A stretch of 64,000 nucleotides of DNA from Rosistilla carotiformis (GCF_007753095.1 NZ_CP036348.1:372001-436000); one strand, 5' to 3'; shown: positions 16,387 to 25,956, counted from the stretch's first letter. The notes: generated from the letters alone by a model not told the origin. Program-made: numbers and translations.

Positions 16387-17679
16387 CTAAGCGTGGCGTT
16401 CGAAGCGAACTTCGCCGCCAACGATAGCATGGGTCGCTTGGCCGAACAGTTGTTTTCCTTCCCAGGGCGTGCTATTGCTGCGGGATTGGAATGCGTCACC
16501 GCGAACGGTCCAGGCGATGTCGGGATCGATGATTACGATATCCGCTGGAGAGCCAGGCTTTAAGCTGCCGCCGGGGACGCCCGCGATCTCGGCAGGGCGA
16601 GTCGATAGCCGGGTGATCGCGTCGGGCCACGAGAGCAGGCCTGGGCGGATCATGTCGGTGTTGATCGACGCGAGCGTTGTCTCCAGACTGACCATGCCAA
16701 ACGGAGCGAGGTCGAGGTCGTTGACTTTCTTCTCGCGAGCCCGCGGTGTGTGCCCCGTGGAGATACAGTCGATCGTGCCATCGATTAACGCTTCGCGGCA
16801 GACTTCGATATGTCGCTCGTTTCGCAGCGGCGGCCGAACTTTAAACCGAGCGTCGAACGATTCGAGTTCCTTGTCGGTCATCGACGAAAGAGTTTGCGGC
16901 CAGACGCTAGCGGAGATGTTGATCCCACGCTGCTTCGCTCGCTTGATCAGCTCGACACCTTGCAGTGTGCTGATCGGGCCGATATGCAGTCGCCCGCCGG
17001 TCGCTTCGGCCAGTCGTAGGTCGCGGGTCACCGCCAGATCTTCCGCTTCGGTCGGCAGTCCCTGCAGGCCAAGGATCGTCGAAACGCGTCCTTCGTGCAT
17101 CACGCCGGTGCCTGTCAGTTCCGGGACCAGCGGCAGGTCGTAGATTGGCAGGTCCAACATGTGGCAATATTCGAGCGCCTTCTTCAGCAGGGCGCTGTTG
17201 GACGTCGGCCGCGGGGCGTCGCTGAAGCCGACCGCGCCAGCTTCAGCTAGCAGGCTCAGTTCCGCCATGTCGACTCCCTCGCGACCGCGGCTCAGGCAAG
17301 CGATCACGTGGATTCGGCAGGTGCGGGCCCGCTGCGCCTTTTGGCGAACAAACTCGACAGCGCCAGGAGAGTCGATCGGCGGGTAGGTGTTCGCTGCGCA
17401 CAGGATCGTCGTAAATCCGCCGGCAAGCGCCGCATTGCCGCCAGTTTCGATCGTCTCATCCTCTTCGCGACCCGGTTCACGAAGTTCGGTTCCCAGGTCG
17501 ATCAGGCCTGGGGCGACGATTCGGCCGCGAGCATCAATGCGTCGGACGTTGGGCGGCAGATCGCCATCGTCGGGGTTGATCGCCGCGATCAGCCCGCCGG
17601 TGACAAGCACGCGGGCCACGCGATCGATCGATTGCGAGGGGTCGACGAGGCGGCCGTTTTCGATCAGCAGTGGTGTCAT
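16387..17679 (-). CDS. pyrC': Dihydroorotase-like protein lacking metal ligands (PyrC' type)
   Basis: A 430-residue protein with full-length similarity to type I dihydroorotases (DLGTELREPG at 61-70, KVRPPLR at 280-286). The zinc-site residues are replaced: the HxH pair of the DxHxHxREPG motif is Gly63 and Glu65; the HxED block reads YDLPLVPEL; LHIxHxST reads LHIGPIST (Pro235); and the ATDHAPH aspartate is Gly309 in ISTGHTPRA. Substrate-side residues such as Arg67 and Asn97 remain. This is the pattern of pseudo-dihydroorotases that serve as scaffold for aspartate carbamoyltransferase. It starts 2 bases after the pyrB stop codon. Automated annotation will probably call it active pyrC. Confidence 0.9.
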   Translation of the reverse strand: MTPLLIENGRLVDPSQSIDRVARVLVTGGLIAAINPDDGDLPPNVRRIDARGRIVAPGLIDLGTELREPGREEDETIETGGNAALAGGFTTILCAANTYPPIDSPGAVEFVRQKAQRARTCRIHVIACLSRGREGVDMAELSLLAEAGAVGFSDAPRPTSNSALLKKALEYCHMLDLPIYDLPLVPELTGTGVMHEGRVSTILGLQGLPTEAEDLAVTRDLRLAEATGGRLHIGPISTLQGVELIKRAKQRGINISASVWPQTLSSMTDKELESFDARFKVRPPLRNERHIEVCREALIDGTIDCISTGHTPRAREKKVNDLDLAPFGMVSLETTLASINTDMIRPGLLSWPDAITRLSTRPAEIAGVPGGSLKPGSPADIVIIDPDIAWTVRGDAFQSRSNSTPWEGKQLFGQATHAIVGGEVRFERHA

Positions 17680-17681
17680 GG

Positions 17682-18662
17682 TCAGTGGACGATCGGTTCG
17701 CTGGTGGAAGAGTTGTGGGGGGCGTTTGCCAGAAGCCAAAGGGCTGCCATCCGGACCGCGATCCCGTTGGTTACCTGTTCCAGGATCACCGAGTGCGGGC
17801 CGTCGGCAACTTCCGGGGTGATCTCGACGCCACGATTGATCGGGCCTGGTGCCATGATCAGGATGTCCGATTTGCTGCGCCGCATTCGGTCGGTGTTCAT
17901 CGCGTACAGGTTCGCGTATTCGTGAACCGATGGGAAGGGACGTGTCGTCTGTCGTTCAAACTGAATTCGCAACAGGTTCAGTACGTCGCAGCGCGGCAGG
18001 ATCTCGTCGAGGTTGTAGGCGACTTCGACATCCAGTTCGCGCCAGCGATGGGAAACGAGGGTCGAAGGGCCGCACAGGATCACGTGCGCGCCGAGCTTCT
18101 TTAGTCCCCAGATGTTCGATCGGGCGGTTCGGCTGTGCGCGATGTCGCCGACCAACGCGACCGTCAGACCATCGATGTTGCCGCGATGTTGGCGGATCGT
18201 CAGGATGTCCAGCAGGCCTTGAGTGGGGTGTTCGTGAGGCCCGTCGCCAGCGTTGAGGACCGAGCAGGAGAGTTCGCGAGCTAACAAGTGGGGCGTGCCG
18301 GGCGTTTGGTGCCGCGTCACGACCCAATCGACTCCCATCGCTTCGATCGTCTTGGCGGTATCGATGAACGTTTCCCCTTTGGCGACACTGCTGCCGGAGG
18401 AGGAGAACTCAACGGTATCGGCTCCCAGGCGTTTCGCAGCCAATGAGAAGCTGTTCCGCGTGCGAGTACTGTTCTCGAAGAACAGGTTGGCACAGGTCTT
18501 GCCCGCTAGTAGCGACAGTTTTTCGCGACAGTTGTTGGTCGCTTCCTTCAATTGTTGAGCGGTATCTAAGAGTGTCCGCAGCTCATCGACTGAAAGGTCT
18601 TGCAATCCGAGCAAGTGGCGGCGGTTCCAGCTCGACGGTGGTTCCGGCAAGGTTTGGGACAT
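17682..18662 (-). CDS. pyrB: Aspartate carbamoyltransferase catalytic subunit
   Basis: A 326-residue enzyme for the first committed step of pyrimidine synthesis, joining carbamoyl phosphate and aspartate. The carbamoyl phosphate loop STRTR lies at residues 65-69, Lys95 in SVAKGE is the conserved active-site lysine from the neighbouring subunit, HPTQ is at 145-148, and the C-terminal half has the aspartate domain with the MAPGPINRG loop. The first 17 residues precede the usual start of the fold. The gene lies directly before the dihydroorotase-like gene (2-base gap), as in pyrBC' operons of pseudomonads. No regulatory pyrI gene is present. Confidence 0.96.
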   Translation of the reverse strand: MSQTLPEPPSSWNRRHLLGLQDLSVDELRTLLDTAQQLKEATNNCREKLSLLAGKTCANLFFENSTRTRNSFSLAAKRLGADTVEFSSSGSSVAKGETFIDTAKTIEAMGVDWVVTRHQTPGTPHLLARELSCSVLNAGDGPHEHPTQGLLDILTIRQHRGNIDGLTVALVGDIAHSRTARSNIWGLKKLGAHVILCGPSTLVSHRWRELDVEVAYNLDEILPRCDVLNLLRIQFERQTTRPFPSVHEYANLYAMNTDRMRRSKSDILIMAPGPINRGVEITPEVADGPHSVILEQVTNGIAVRMAALWLLANAPHNSSTSEPIVH

Positions 18663-18959
18663 GGGGCTCAGCTGTCGTGAGGTGGCGGAATGGCTGTCGG
18701 TCGCATCGAATCAAATTGGCGGAGATTCTACCGAAATCTCGGCGAAAGTGTCAGAGGGCTGCTAGCAAACAATTATTCGGTAACCGGCATAATCGTTAAA
18801 GTCGGCCGTGTGTGGCAGCCGATCGGGAATCAAAGTGGAAGCGTATTGCCGGGGTTCCGGGCCGCTCGTTTCCCAGCCGGGGGGCTCAGCGAATTGTTCG
18901 ACGACGCAGCGAATTGCTGCTCGCAAATCCGTATCTACCCGCGATTGGGAAACCTCATC

Positions 18960-19472
18960 ATGTCACCTCGCCACTCGACTTGCTTGGTCGCTGCCTTGCT
19001 GGCTTTCTGCCTGCTGAACACCGGATGTGCCAGCTTGACGCTTTTTCCGAGCACCGATAACGACGCTTCGAAGGAAAGTACGTTAAGCGAATCGCCTCAG
19101 GCAGCGATGTTTCGAGCCATCCAAACCGCGCGACAAACCAATTCGATCGTCTTGCAAGTCGAAGGTGCCGACAAGCCGATGCGAGTGATCCCACTTCCCG
19201 CCGATGGGAAGACGGTGTTCGTGAACGACCTGCTTCGCCAGGCCGGCTTGAAAACGAAATACAGCGGGCTGGACATCGTCCTGTTTCGCACCGCTACCGG
19301 GGAAATGGATGGCGTGAAGATGGCTGTCACGTTCGACACGAAAACGGGCCGCGTTAGCACCGGCACCGACTACGCGCTCCGCCCTGGCGACCGCGTTACC
19401 GTTCGTAAGGTGCTGAACTCAACGATCCAAAACGTCTTGGATGGCCTCGTCCCACCAGTGGCTCAAAGCTAA
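18960..19472 (+). CDS. Lipoprotein with SLBB-like domain
   Basis: A 170-residue predicted lipoprotein: the signal peptide ends in L-N-T-G-C, with Cys23 as lipidation site. The second half contains FVNDLLRQAGL and YALRPGDRVTVRKV, which resemble the ligand-binding SLBB and beta-grasp repeats of polysaccharide-export outer-membrane proteins, although a full Wza-type domain is absent. It stands alone between pyrB (divergent) and a DUF1552 gene (convergent). ATG 18960 is the start that puts the signal peptide at the N-terminus. An envelope role is likely; more cannot be said. Confidence 0.75.
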   Translation: MSPRHSTCLVAALLAFCLLNTGCASLTLFPSTDNDASKESTLSESPQAAMFRAIQTARQTNSIVLQVEGADKPMRVIPLPADGKTVFVNDLLRQAGLKTKYSGLDIVLFRTATGEMDGVKMAVTFDTKTGRVSTGTDYALRPGDRVTVRKVLNSTIQNVLDGLVPPVAQS

Positions 19473-19594
19473 CGCGTTGTTTGGATCGCAGGCTTTCGCC
19501 ACTCGTCGCTGAGACTCGCATCGGTTGAAGCCTATTCGTCAGCCACCTCGCTAAGGTTCGAGGCTTCAGTCGACCGAATGAAGTTGCGGTGGAA

Positions 19595-20998
19595 CTAGAC
19601 GTTTTCGATTGTTCCGGTGCTGTCGGCGAATGATTGAGTTGGCGATCCGAGTCGCTGCAGCATCGTGGCGAACAGGTTCGACAGCGGCGTGTCCTCGTGC
19701 GTGACTTTCTTCTGCCAGGGCTCTTGCCCTCCGTCCCAAGCACCGCCCTGTGGGTTGCTGCCTGCATGGTCGATGTATTGGCCATGCTTGAAGCCCATCT
19801 GTTTGCCCCCGGCCAGAATCAACGGGTAGTTGCGGGACAAATGGAAGGCGCTCGATGCCGATCCAAACAGTAGCAGCGTGTTGTCCAGCATCGTTCCGGT
19901 GCCGGCCGGTTCGGGAGTCTGTTTCAGCTTGCCGATGAATCGCCCGTATTCTTCGTTGAGGAACTGGCAATAGATGGCAAAGTTCTTCCAGCCGCCAGGG
20001 TTTTTGGTCTCGTGCGACAACGAATGTGCCAGGTTGAATCCAACGGCGCGAGCCAGGTGATCGCTTCGGCCGACACCGTTTTCGCGGCCGATCTGATAGG
20101 TGGCGACGCGAGTCGAATCGGTCTTGAACGCTAGGTAGATCAACTCGAACATCGTTTGTAGGTACTCGCGAGGTTCGTCGGTCGTCAGTTCCAGGTTCAG
20201 GTGATCGCCATCGATCTTTGGCAGCGGAGCGTTGATCCAGCGTTTCGCCTTTTCGACTTTGATCTCCGCCTGGCGGACTGAGTCGAGGTATTCGTCCAGG
20301 TTCTGTTGGTCGGCCGACGAGAGCGTCTTACGAAGCGAACGCGCATCGACCAGCATGTCGTCCAGTGCGCTGCGGCTGAGTGCCAACCGTCGAGCTGAAT
20401 CGCCGTCGCTCTTGACGAACAACATGTCGAAGATCTGTTTCGGGCGGTGTTCGGCGGGGATCGCCCGGCCGTTGCGATCGAACGAGATCGTGTGAGCGCC
20501 GCGAGCGGTCCCGGTGCCTCCGTCGGTCGACATCACCAACGATGCAAATCGCGTTTGGTCCCCCACAACCTTCACGTACTCTTGGTCCAACGAAATCGTG
20601 TTTGCGTATTCCATATCGCCGCCGCCGGTGGCAGCACCGGTCAGGAACTGGTCGGCGTTGTTGTGGCCATGCGAATTGCGGCTCTTCGGGTGCGAGAATC
20701 CCGATAAGACGGTTATTTCATCGCGCAGCGGTTCCAGTGGTTGCATGCACTTGGTGAAAGTGAAATCGTCGCCGTTGCGATGGGGGAACCAAGCCCAGTC
20801 CTGGTAGGCGGGGTCTTCTGCCAGCGGCATCGGAACGCCGTCGGGAAAGTAGAAGCATCCCAGGCGTTTTGGATTCGCGCGGGCTGCCGCGCCCCGCGCT
20901 ACCGGAGTGGCGAGAGATCCAAACATTGGCAGAGCCAACGCGAGGCCCGTTCCTCGCAGGAATCGTCGGCGATCGATGCGGTTCATGTTCAATTTCAT
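19595..20998 (-). CDS. DUF1552 protein, Tat-type signal
   Basis: A 467-residue DUF1552 protein. The N-terminus IDRRRFLRGTGLALALP is a twin-arginine signal, so a folded protein is probably exported. The body has the family segments RLGCFYFPDGVPM, VLSGFSHPKSRNSHGH, and late NTLLLFGSASSAFHLSRNYPLILAGG, and looks related to the DUF1501/alkaline phosphatase-like fold. No activity is known. ATG 20998 is supported by GGAG seven bases upstream. It is downstream of the DUF1592 cytochrome gene (44-base gap), the standard pairing in planctomycetes, and repeated in this window at 45-49 kb in the other orientation. Confidence 0.9.
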   Translation of the reverse strand: MKLNMNRIDRRRFLRGTGLALALPMFGSLATPVARGAAARANPKRLGCFYFPDGVPMPLAEDPAYQDWAWFPHRNGDDFTFTKCMQPLEPLRDEITVLSGFSHPKSRNSHGHNNADQFLTGAATGGGDMEYANTISLDQEYVKVVGDQTRFASLVMSTDGGTGTARGAHTISFDRNGRAIPAEHRPKQIFDMLFVKSDGDSARRLALSRSALDDMLVDARSLRKTLSSADQQNLDEYLDSVRQAEIKVEKAKRWINAPLPKIDGDHLNLELTTDEPREYLQTMFELIYLAFKTDSTRVATYQIGRENGVGRSDHLARAVGFNLAHSLSHETKNPGGWKNFAIYCQFLNEEYGRFIGKLKQTPEPAGTGTMLDNTLLLFGSASSAFHLSRNYPLILAGGKQMGFKHGQYIDHAGSNPQGGAWDGGQEPWQKKVTHEDTPLSNLFATMLQRLGSPTQSFADSTGTIENV

Positions 20999-21042
20999 AG
21001 CGTTGCTCCGCTGCGGTTGGTGGCGGTGAAGTTTGGTTGCGT

Positions 21043-23766
21043 CTATTGGGTTTGAAACAATTCGCTGGCAATGATCGTTTGGATCATCGTGGCGAGTCCG
21101 TCGCCACGGGTTCGCACTTCCGCGGTGATCGTGTCGACATCGGCTCGATCGGCGAACGTCAGCGGTCGCCCGAGCGCGTAGGTGGTCAGCTTGTGGACCA
21201 TCGCCCCGACAAATTGGTCTTGCCGGTTTTCTAACAGGAACCGCTTCAAGCCCTCCATCCCGTCGAGCGTCTCGCGGTTGAAAAGTTCGCTCGACGCAGA
21301 GACTGGTTTCCCGTCGATCTCGTTTCGCCATCGCCCTAAGGCGTCGTAGTTTTCAAATGCGATTCCCCAGGGATCGATCTTCACGTGGCACGACATGCAG
21401 GCCGCGTGATTGCGGTGGTCTTCGATCCGTTCCTTCAGCGTCATCTTCGCGATCTCCGGATCGGCGAGATCGATTTGCGGAACCGCGGGAGGCGGCGGCG
21501 GTGGCGGATCGTTGAGGATGCTTTCCAACAGCCAGACGCCGCGCTTCAGTGGATGGGAATCGGGCCAGTCGGAATTCATCGCCAACAGGCCAGCTTGAGT
21601 CAGGATACCGCCAAGTTTGAAGTCGCCGTCTAACGCTACGCGGCGGAAATGGTTCCCGCGAACCCCCTTCAATCCATAGTGCCGGGCGAGTCGTTCATTG
21701 GCCATCGCGAAATCGGTGTGAATGAAATTCAGGACGCTTTCGTCGTGCTTCAGCACCTCGTGAAACAACGCGATCGGTTCGTGCTGCATCGCTTCTTTCA
21801 GCAGCGGATCAAAGCCGCGGACGTTTTGTTTGATGTTCAGGAAATCGAGCAATTGCAGGTCCAGCCACTGGTGGACAAACTGCTTCGCAAATCGCTCCGT
21901 GCGAGGATCCGCCAGCATTCGCTGGACCTGTTCGGTCAGCGTTTGCGAATCGGCCAGTTGCCCACTGTCAGCCAGTTTCAATAGCTCTTCATCGGGCAGA
22001 CTGCACCACAGGAACATTGACAATCGTGTCGCCAGTTCGTGTGGTGAGAGCGGTTGCCGTTCCGGTGGAGTCTCCGGAGTTTCATCCGCCTGGTTCTGTG
22101 CGATGTACAGAAAGTGAGGCGACGAAAGGATCGTTGCCAGGACTTCGGTGACCGCTTCTTCAAAGCTGTTGCATTGAGGTCGCAGGGTGTCGAACAGCTT
22201 AAGTTTCCGGTCGAGTTCGTCCTCGCTGATCGTGCGGCGCCATGCGCGGTGCATGAACGCGGCGATGATCTCTCTCGCGCAAGCCGGCTCATCGTCAGCG
22301 TTTTTGCTGTCGAAAAAGATCTTCTTGTGAGACGCCGGCGGCCATTGGTCGTAGACCGGCGCGGAGATCTCGACATAGTCGACTTGAATGTCTCCTTGAG
22401 AGGCCGTGCTGTTGGCCAAGCGGATGTATTCCGACGGACTGGGCGTCACGCCCATCGGCGACGTCTTCCGCACGGAGTTGCGAGGGTAGATCTCGCCCAG
22501 CGGGAAATCCCATTGATAGATCGCCGGTTCGTCGGGCCCGGCGGTGATCAGCGTGTCTTGTTCGCTGACCCGGATCAGTGCTCGCCCCTCGTTGCTCGCT
22601 TGCCAACCGAACAGCATCTGCATGCTCGGGGCGGGGGAATCGTCGCTGGTGGTCCGCGAGGCGCGAACGCGAACTCGCATCGTTCCCTCGTCGGGGACTT
22701 GGTTCCCAAGTTCCACGATCAGCTTGGTGCCACGGTTGGCTGGCAGGACGGCAACTGTATCGAACGACTCGGGGAACTCGGCCGGCGAGTCGGTCGGGGC
22801 GAACGCGTATTTGGCTCCCTGGTAACGCCAAGTGGCCTCTGCGGTGCGACCGGTCGACAGTTCGCGAAAGTAGGCTCCGCGATGCGATTGCTTAAACTTC
22901 GCATCCAGTTTGTCCAGTTCCTCCTGCTGCTTGGCGGGATCGTCCTTGAACTGTTTGGTTACCTTTTCGATCTCTTTTGCTTGTTTGGGCCATTCGAAGT
23001 TAGCCACATCTTTCATCGACACGCCCCAGTGCCGCACGGCAGGCCGCTGGCCGCGAACCGTGGCGCGAGCGAGTGCTGTTCGGGCGATCCGATGATAGGT
23101 TTCAAACTGCGAGACCGACATGTGCAGCAGTTCGGAGCTGTTCTGAAAACCGTCCTCCGAATGCGATTCCGGCGGCAGGTCTTTGGCAAAGTCCCAAGGC
23201 AGACCTAGCAAGTCTTGCAATGCGTAATTGTATTCGTAACGTGTCATTCTTCGGAACGCAGAGTGGCCGCCCGATCGACGCCGCACCGTCGACGCGACTT
23301 GCATTTCATTGGCCAGCCAGTTGACGACCTTTTCGCGATCCTCGTCCGTTAGTTCACCTTCGTCGGGCGGTGGCATTTCGCCTTTGCTGATCGCTGCAAA
23401 GACTTCGGTCCACCAATCGACATCCTCCCCCGACAAGAGATCGGGATCGAGCGTATCGATCCGCACGTTCCCCTCTTGCGCACCGGGGCCGTGGCAATCG
23501 ACACAGGCCTGTTGCAAGATCGGCCCAATCGTCTCGCGGAACTCCGCCAGATCCGGCTCCGGATGAGCCGGAGGTTCCGCGCTCGGCTGCACGTTCTTGA
23601 ATCGTGACTTCTGTGCGCCAACGGCTTTCAATTCTTCAAGGCTCGGCCGCTCGTCGGCCACCGACGTATGCAATGTGGCAGTGCACATCGCCAGCAAAAG
23701 CCAAGCGATCAGCGGCAGGAAGCCTTTGTTGTCGCGCAGAGAGTATCGAGTGTTTACGTCATTCAT
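21043..23766 (-). CDS. DUF1592-type planctomycete cytochrome c-like protein
   Basis: A 907-residue exported protein. After a signal region (residues 1-38) comes a planctomycete cytochrome domain with heme motif CVDCH, then DUF1587 (MTRYEYNYALQDLLGLP), a carbohydrate-binding-like middle part, DUF1595, DUF1592 (ATRLSMFLWCSLPDEELL), DUF1588 (GILTQAGLLAMNSDWPDSHP) with a second heme motif CMSCH, and DUF1585 at the end. Two c-type hemes are therefore likely. The family is abundant in planctomycetes; roles in periplasmic oxidation of complex carbohydrates have been proposed but not shown. It is the first gene of a pair with the DUF1552 protein. Confidence 0.92.
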   Translation of the reverse strand: MNDVNTRYSLRDNKGFLPLIAWLLLAMCTATLHTSVADERPSLEELKAVGAQKSRFKNVQPSAEPPAHPEPDLAEFRETIGPILQQACVDCHGPGAQEGNVRIDTLDPDLLSGEDVDWWTEVFAAISKGEMPPPDEGELTDEDREKVVNWLANEMQVASTVRRRSGGHSAFRRMTRYEYNYALQDLLGLPWDFAKDLPPESHSEDGFQNSSELLHMSVSQFETYHRIARTALARATVRGQRPAVRHWGVSMKDVANFEWPKQAKEIEKVTKQFKDDPAKQQEELDKLDAKFKQSHRGAYFRELSTGRTAEATWRYQGAKYAFAPTDSPAEFPESFDTVAVLPANRGTKLIVELGNQVPDEGTMRVRVRASRTTSDDSPAPSMQMLFGWQASNEGRALIRVSEQDTLITAGPDEPAIYQWDFPLGEIYPRNSVRKTSPMGVTPSPSEYIRLANSTASQGDIQVDYVEISAPVYDQWPPASHKKIFFDSKNADDEPACAREIIAAFMHRAWRRTISEDELDRKLKLFDTLRPQCNSFEEAVTEVLATILSSPHFLYIAQNQADETPETPPERQPLSPHELATRLSMFLWCSLPDEELLKLADSGQLADSQTLTEQVQRMLADPRTERFAKQFVHQWLDLQLLDFLNIKQNVRGFDPLLKEAMQHEPIALFHEVLKHDESVLNFIHTDFAMANERLARHYGLKGVRGNHFRRVALDGDFKLGGILTQAGLLAMNSDWPDSHPLKRGVWLLESILNDPPPPPPPAVPQIDLADPEIAKMTLKERIEDHRNHAACMSCHVKIDPWGIAFENYDALGRWRNEIDGKPVSASSELFNRETLDGMEGLKRFLLENRQDQFVGAMVHKLTTYALGRPLTFADRADVDTITAEVRTRGDGLATMIQTIIASELFQTQ

Positions 23767-23943
23767 GCGTGAAGGCTGCGCCGAAAACGCAGCAGAAGGG
23801 CAGGGTGGTGGGCCAAATTTGGCGGGCAGTGGGGGAGTGCGAAGCCGGTGGGCTCACAGCTTTAGCATATCGCAAACAGGTCAAGAAATCACGCGGAAAT
23901 AGGAGATCGCTAACCTCGCCGACACCTGTTTTCGGCGCCAGCG

Positions 23944-24083
23944 CAATACGGTTCAACGAAGAGCCTCGGACAGTGGAAAGATTTAGCGGCGGGATGTAGT
24001 GGACGAGGTTACGAGTCCCAGCGATTTGGTCTGATGCAAAAGGACTCGTAACCTCGTCCACTACGCTTCGTTGAACGGTATTG
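23944..24083. repeat. Palindromic element family 1, copy A
   Basis: A 140-bp compound palindrome. An inner perfect 23-bp stem begins GTAGTGGACGAGGTTACG and closes over a loop containing GTCTGATGCAAAA; outer arms CAATACGGTTCAACGAAG and CTTCGTTGAACGGTATTG (one mismatch) flank it. A second copy in inverted orientation is at 36860-37000. It fills most of the 399-base gap between the DUF1592 gene and the ABC permease gene; nothing else is seen in that gap. Confidence 0.85.
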
Positions 24084-24165
24084 GTCGCCAGCGATTGTCG
24101 GCTGATATCAAAACCGTCACTTCATAGCGTTTTTGTGCTGCGGGGTAGGGGAGGGCAGGGCGATC

Positions 24166-25824
24166 TCAATCGCCGCTGACGCGCCAGCGGGCTCGGAATA
24201 ACCAGATCATGATCCCCATCATGCTCGCTAGCAGGCAGATCGAGACGCCGAAGTAGGCGGCCAGAAGCGATAGGTCGCCGACGTTGGCGATCTCGCTGCC
24301 GTCGAGGCTCAGGTCGGCGTTGAGCGGCACCGAAATGGCCGCCACAAACGGACTCGCCACGCCCCACCAACGCGAGGCGTCGATCGTCTCGGGCGAGAAG
24401 TTGAGGATCCCCATCAACAGCACCGCCGCCACGGGAGCGACATATAAAATCAACAGGCTCAGATAGGTTGCCATCAGGCTGGTCGAGGTCTTGTGGAAGA
24501 CGGTCGAACAGAACAACGCCACGACCGAATCGACTAAACAGACCATCAGCACGATTGCGAAGAACGACAATACCGCCAGCCAGTTAGTCCAGTATTGCGG
24601 GACCATCAGCGTCGCTAGCAGCAGCGGCCACAGCAGGAAGGAGGTCAGGACGGCGGAGATTCGAAAACCGGCGACCAGTTTGCCCCACAGGATCTTCCAA
24701 GGGGTGATCGTGGTCGTCAGCAACAGGTCCAAGGTTTGGCGTTCCCGTTCTCCCGTCACGCTGCCGGCAGAAAAGACCGGGCCGACAAGCATGTTGAAGA
24801 CGACGACATACACGGTGTAGAAGGCACACAGGTGCGAGCGGGCGAACAATAACAACGCCATCAACGGGATCGCCAACAGCATGCTGATCTGGATCACCAG
24901 TCGCAGCATCAGCGTTCCTTGGCTGAAGATCTCGCTGTGGATCTCTTTGTCGTAGACCGGGTTGGCGCCGTCAGCCATCAATTCGCGGCGACGCGGCGGA
25001 GCGAACAGTTTGTCGGGGAACTGGTCCCGTTGGATGACAAGGCCGACTGCCGTTTCGGCTTCGCGGTCCAGATCGACCACCTCTTTTCCTTCACTACCCA
25101 TGTCGGGCGGATACAACATCCGGGCCGCCGCGTTGGCGCACAGCAGCAAAACCAAGGCGATTCCGAAAGCTGGGATCACGGTTATGGCGAGGTTCAATCG
25201 CAGCGCCCCTTCCTGTTCCAAACTGGTCCAGAAGAGAACGCCTAACATCACCAGCGGCAGGATCACGAGATAGCTGACGACCAGCGATGCCGACGTGCGG
25301 CCGAAGTAGCTGCTGCATGCGACGCCGATCGCACCAAAACAAACGACCGACACGATCAGCCCGAGATAGGCGGCTAGCACTTCGTAGATACTCACGCCTC
25401 CCAGCGGCAGGCACAACACGATGATCGGTAGCGAAGCGACGATCAACATGCCCAGATGGGTCAACGAAGCGACCATCTTGCCGAACACGATCGCGGTCGG
25501 CCGCAGCGGGCTGGCAAGCAGCATCTCGTATGTCTTGCGTTCTTTTTCGCCGGTGATCGTGCCGGCTGCAAAGCTGGGAGCCATCAGCGACGCCAGCACG
25601 TATTGGCCTAAGAAAAAGAGATCGACCAGCTTGCGAGCGCTCGGCGGATTCTGCGTCAGGTCCAACTTCTCGTCGGTCGGCCAAGCGACCAGCACGACCG
25701 CGGCCAATAGGACTTGGTAGAGTGCCAGCAGGAAAAAAGCCCGATGCGTGCGGAGGTTGACGAGCAGTTCGCGTTGCAGGACGGGATTTTCAAACACAAA
25801 CACGGGATCGATCCGTAGACGCAA
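24166..25824 (-). CDS. ABC-2 type transporter permease, duplicated halves
   Basis: A 552-residue membrane protein containing two ABC-2 permease halves in tandem. Each half begins with a short N-terminal segment, one helix, then a cytoplasmic coupling motif: GTITGEKERKTYEMLLASPL at about residue 88 and GSVTGERERQTLDLLLTTTI at about 354. About twelve membrane helices are expected, so one chain could make the full channel. It has no ATPase; the partner must be encoded elsewhere. Such permeases in planctomycetes often resemble gliding or NosY-type exporters. The substrate is unknown. It stands alone between two palindromic elements. Confidence 0.87.
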   Translation of the reverse strand: MRLRIDPVFVFENPVLQRELLVNLRTHRAFFLLALYQVLLAAVVLVAWPTDEKLDLTQNPPSARKLVDLFFLGQYVLASLMAPSFAAGTITGEKERKTYEMLLASPLRPTAIVFGKMVASLTHLGMLIVASLPIIVLCLPLGGVSIYEVLAAYLGLIVSVVCFGAIGVACSSYFGRTSASLVVSYLVILPLVMLGVLFWTSLEQEGALRLNLAITVIPAFGIALVLLLCANAAARMLYPPDMGSEGKEVVDLDREAETAVGLVIQRDQFPDKLFAPPRRRELMADGANPVYDKEIHSEIFSQGTLMLRLVIQISMLLAIPLMALLLFARSHLCAFYTVYVVVFNMLVGPVFSAGSVTGERERQTLDLLLTTTITPWKILWGKLVAGFRISAVLTSFLLWPLLLATLMVPQYWTNWLAVLSFFAIVLMVCLVDSVVALFCSTVFHKTSTSLMATYLSLLILYVAPVAAVLLMGILNFSPETIDASRWWGVASPFVAAISVPLNADLSLDGSEIANVGDLSLLAAYFGVSICLLASMMGIMIWLFRARWRVSGD

Positions 25825-25852
25825 GCAGTGGGAATGAAAAGTGCATCGTATC

Positions 25853-25956
25853 GTAGTGGATCTTGTTAAAAGATCCGTCAGCGCAGAGGGTCTTTAACAA
25901 GGTCCACTACGTCTAAAAGGTTCTTCGCAACAAGGATCTTTAACAAGATCCACTAC
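25853..25956. repeat. Palindromic element family 2, copy A
   Basis: Terminal arms begin GTAGTGGATCTTGTTAAA and end TTTAACAAGATCCACTAC. A third arm in the middle (GGGTCTTTAACAAGG, then TCCACTAC at about 25897-25919) allows two alternative hairpins. The same design recurs at 60938-61044. It shares the GTAGTGGA ends with family 1 although the stems differ. It occupies the 260-base gap before the giant membrane-protein gene's 3' end; near 25986-26056 a separate 13-base inverted repeat (GTCGGAGATGGCA, one mismatch) is also visible. Confidence 0.82.

Noticed and set aside
22054-23208. 384-codon plus-strand frame opposite the DUF1592 gene
   Set aside because: Antisense by-product of codon bias; the minus strand carries the domain series and heme motifs.
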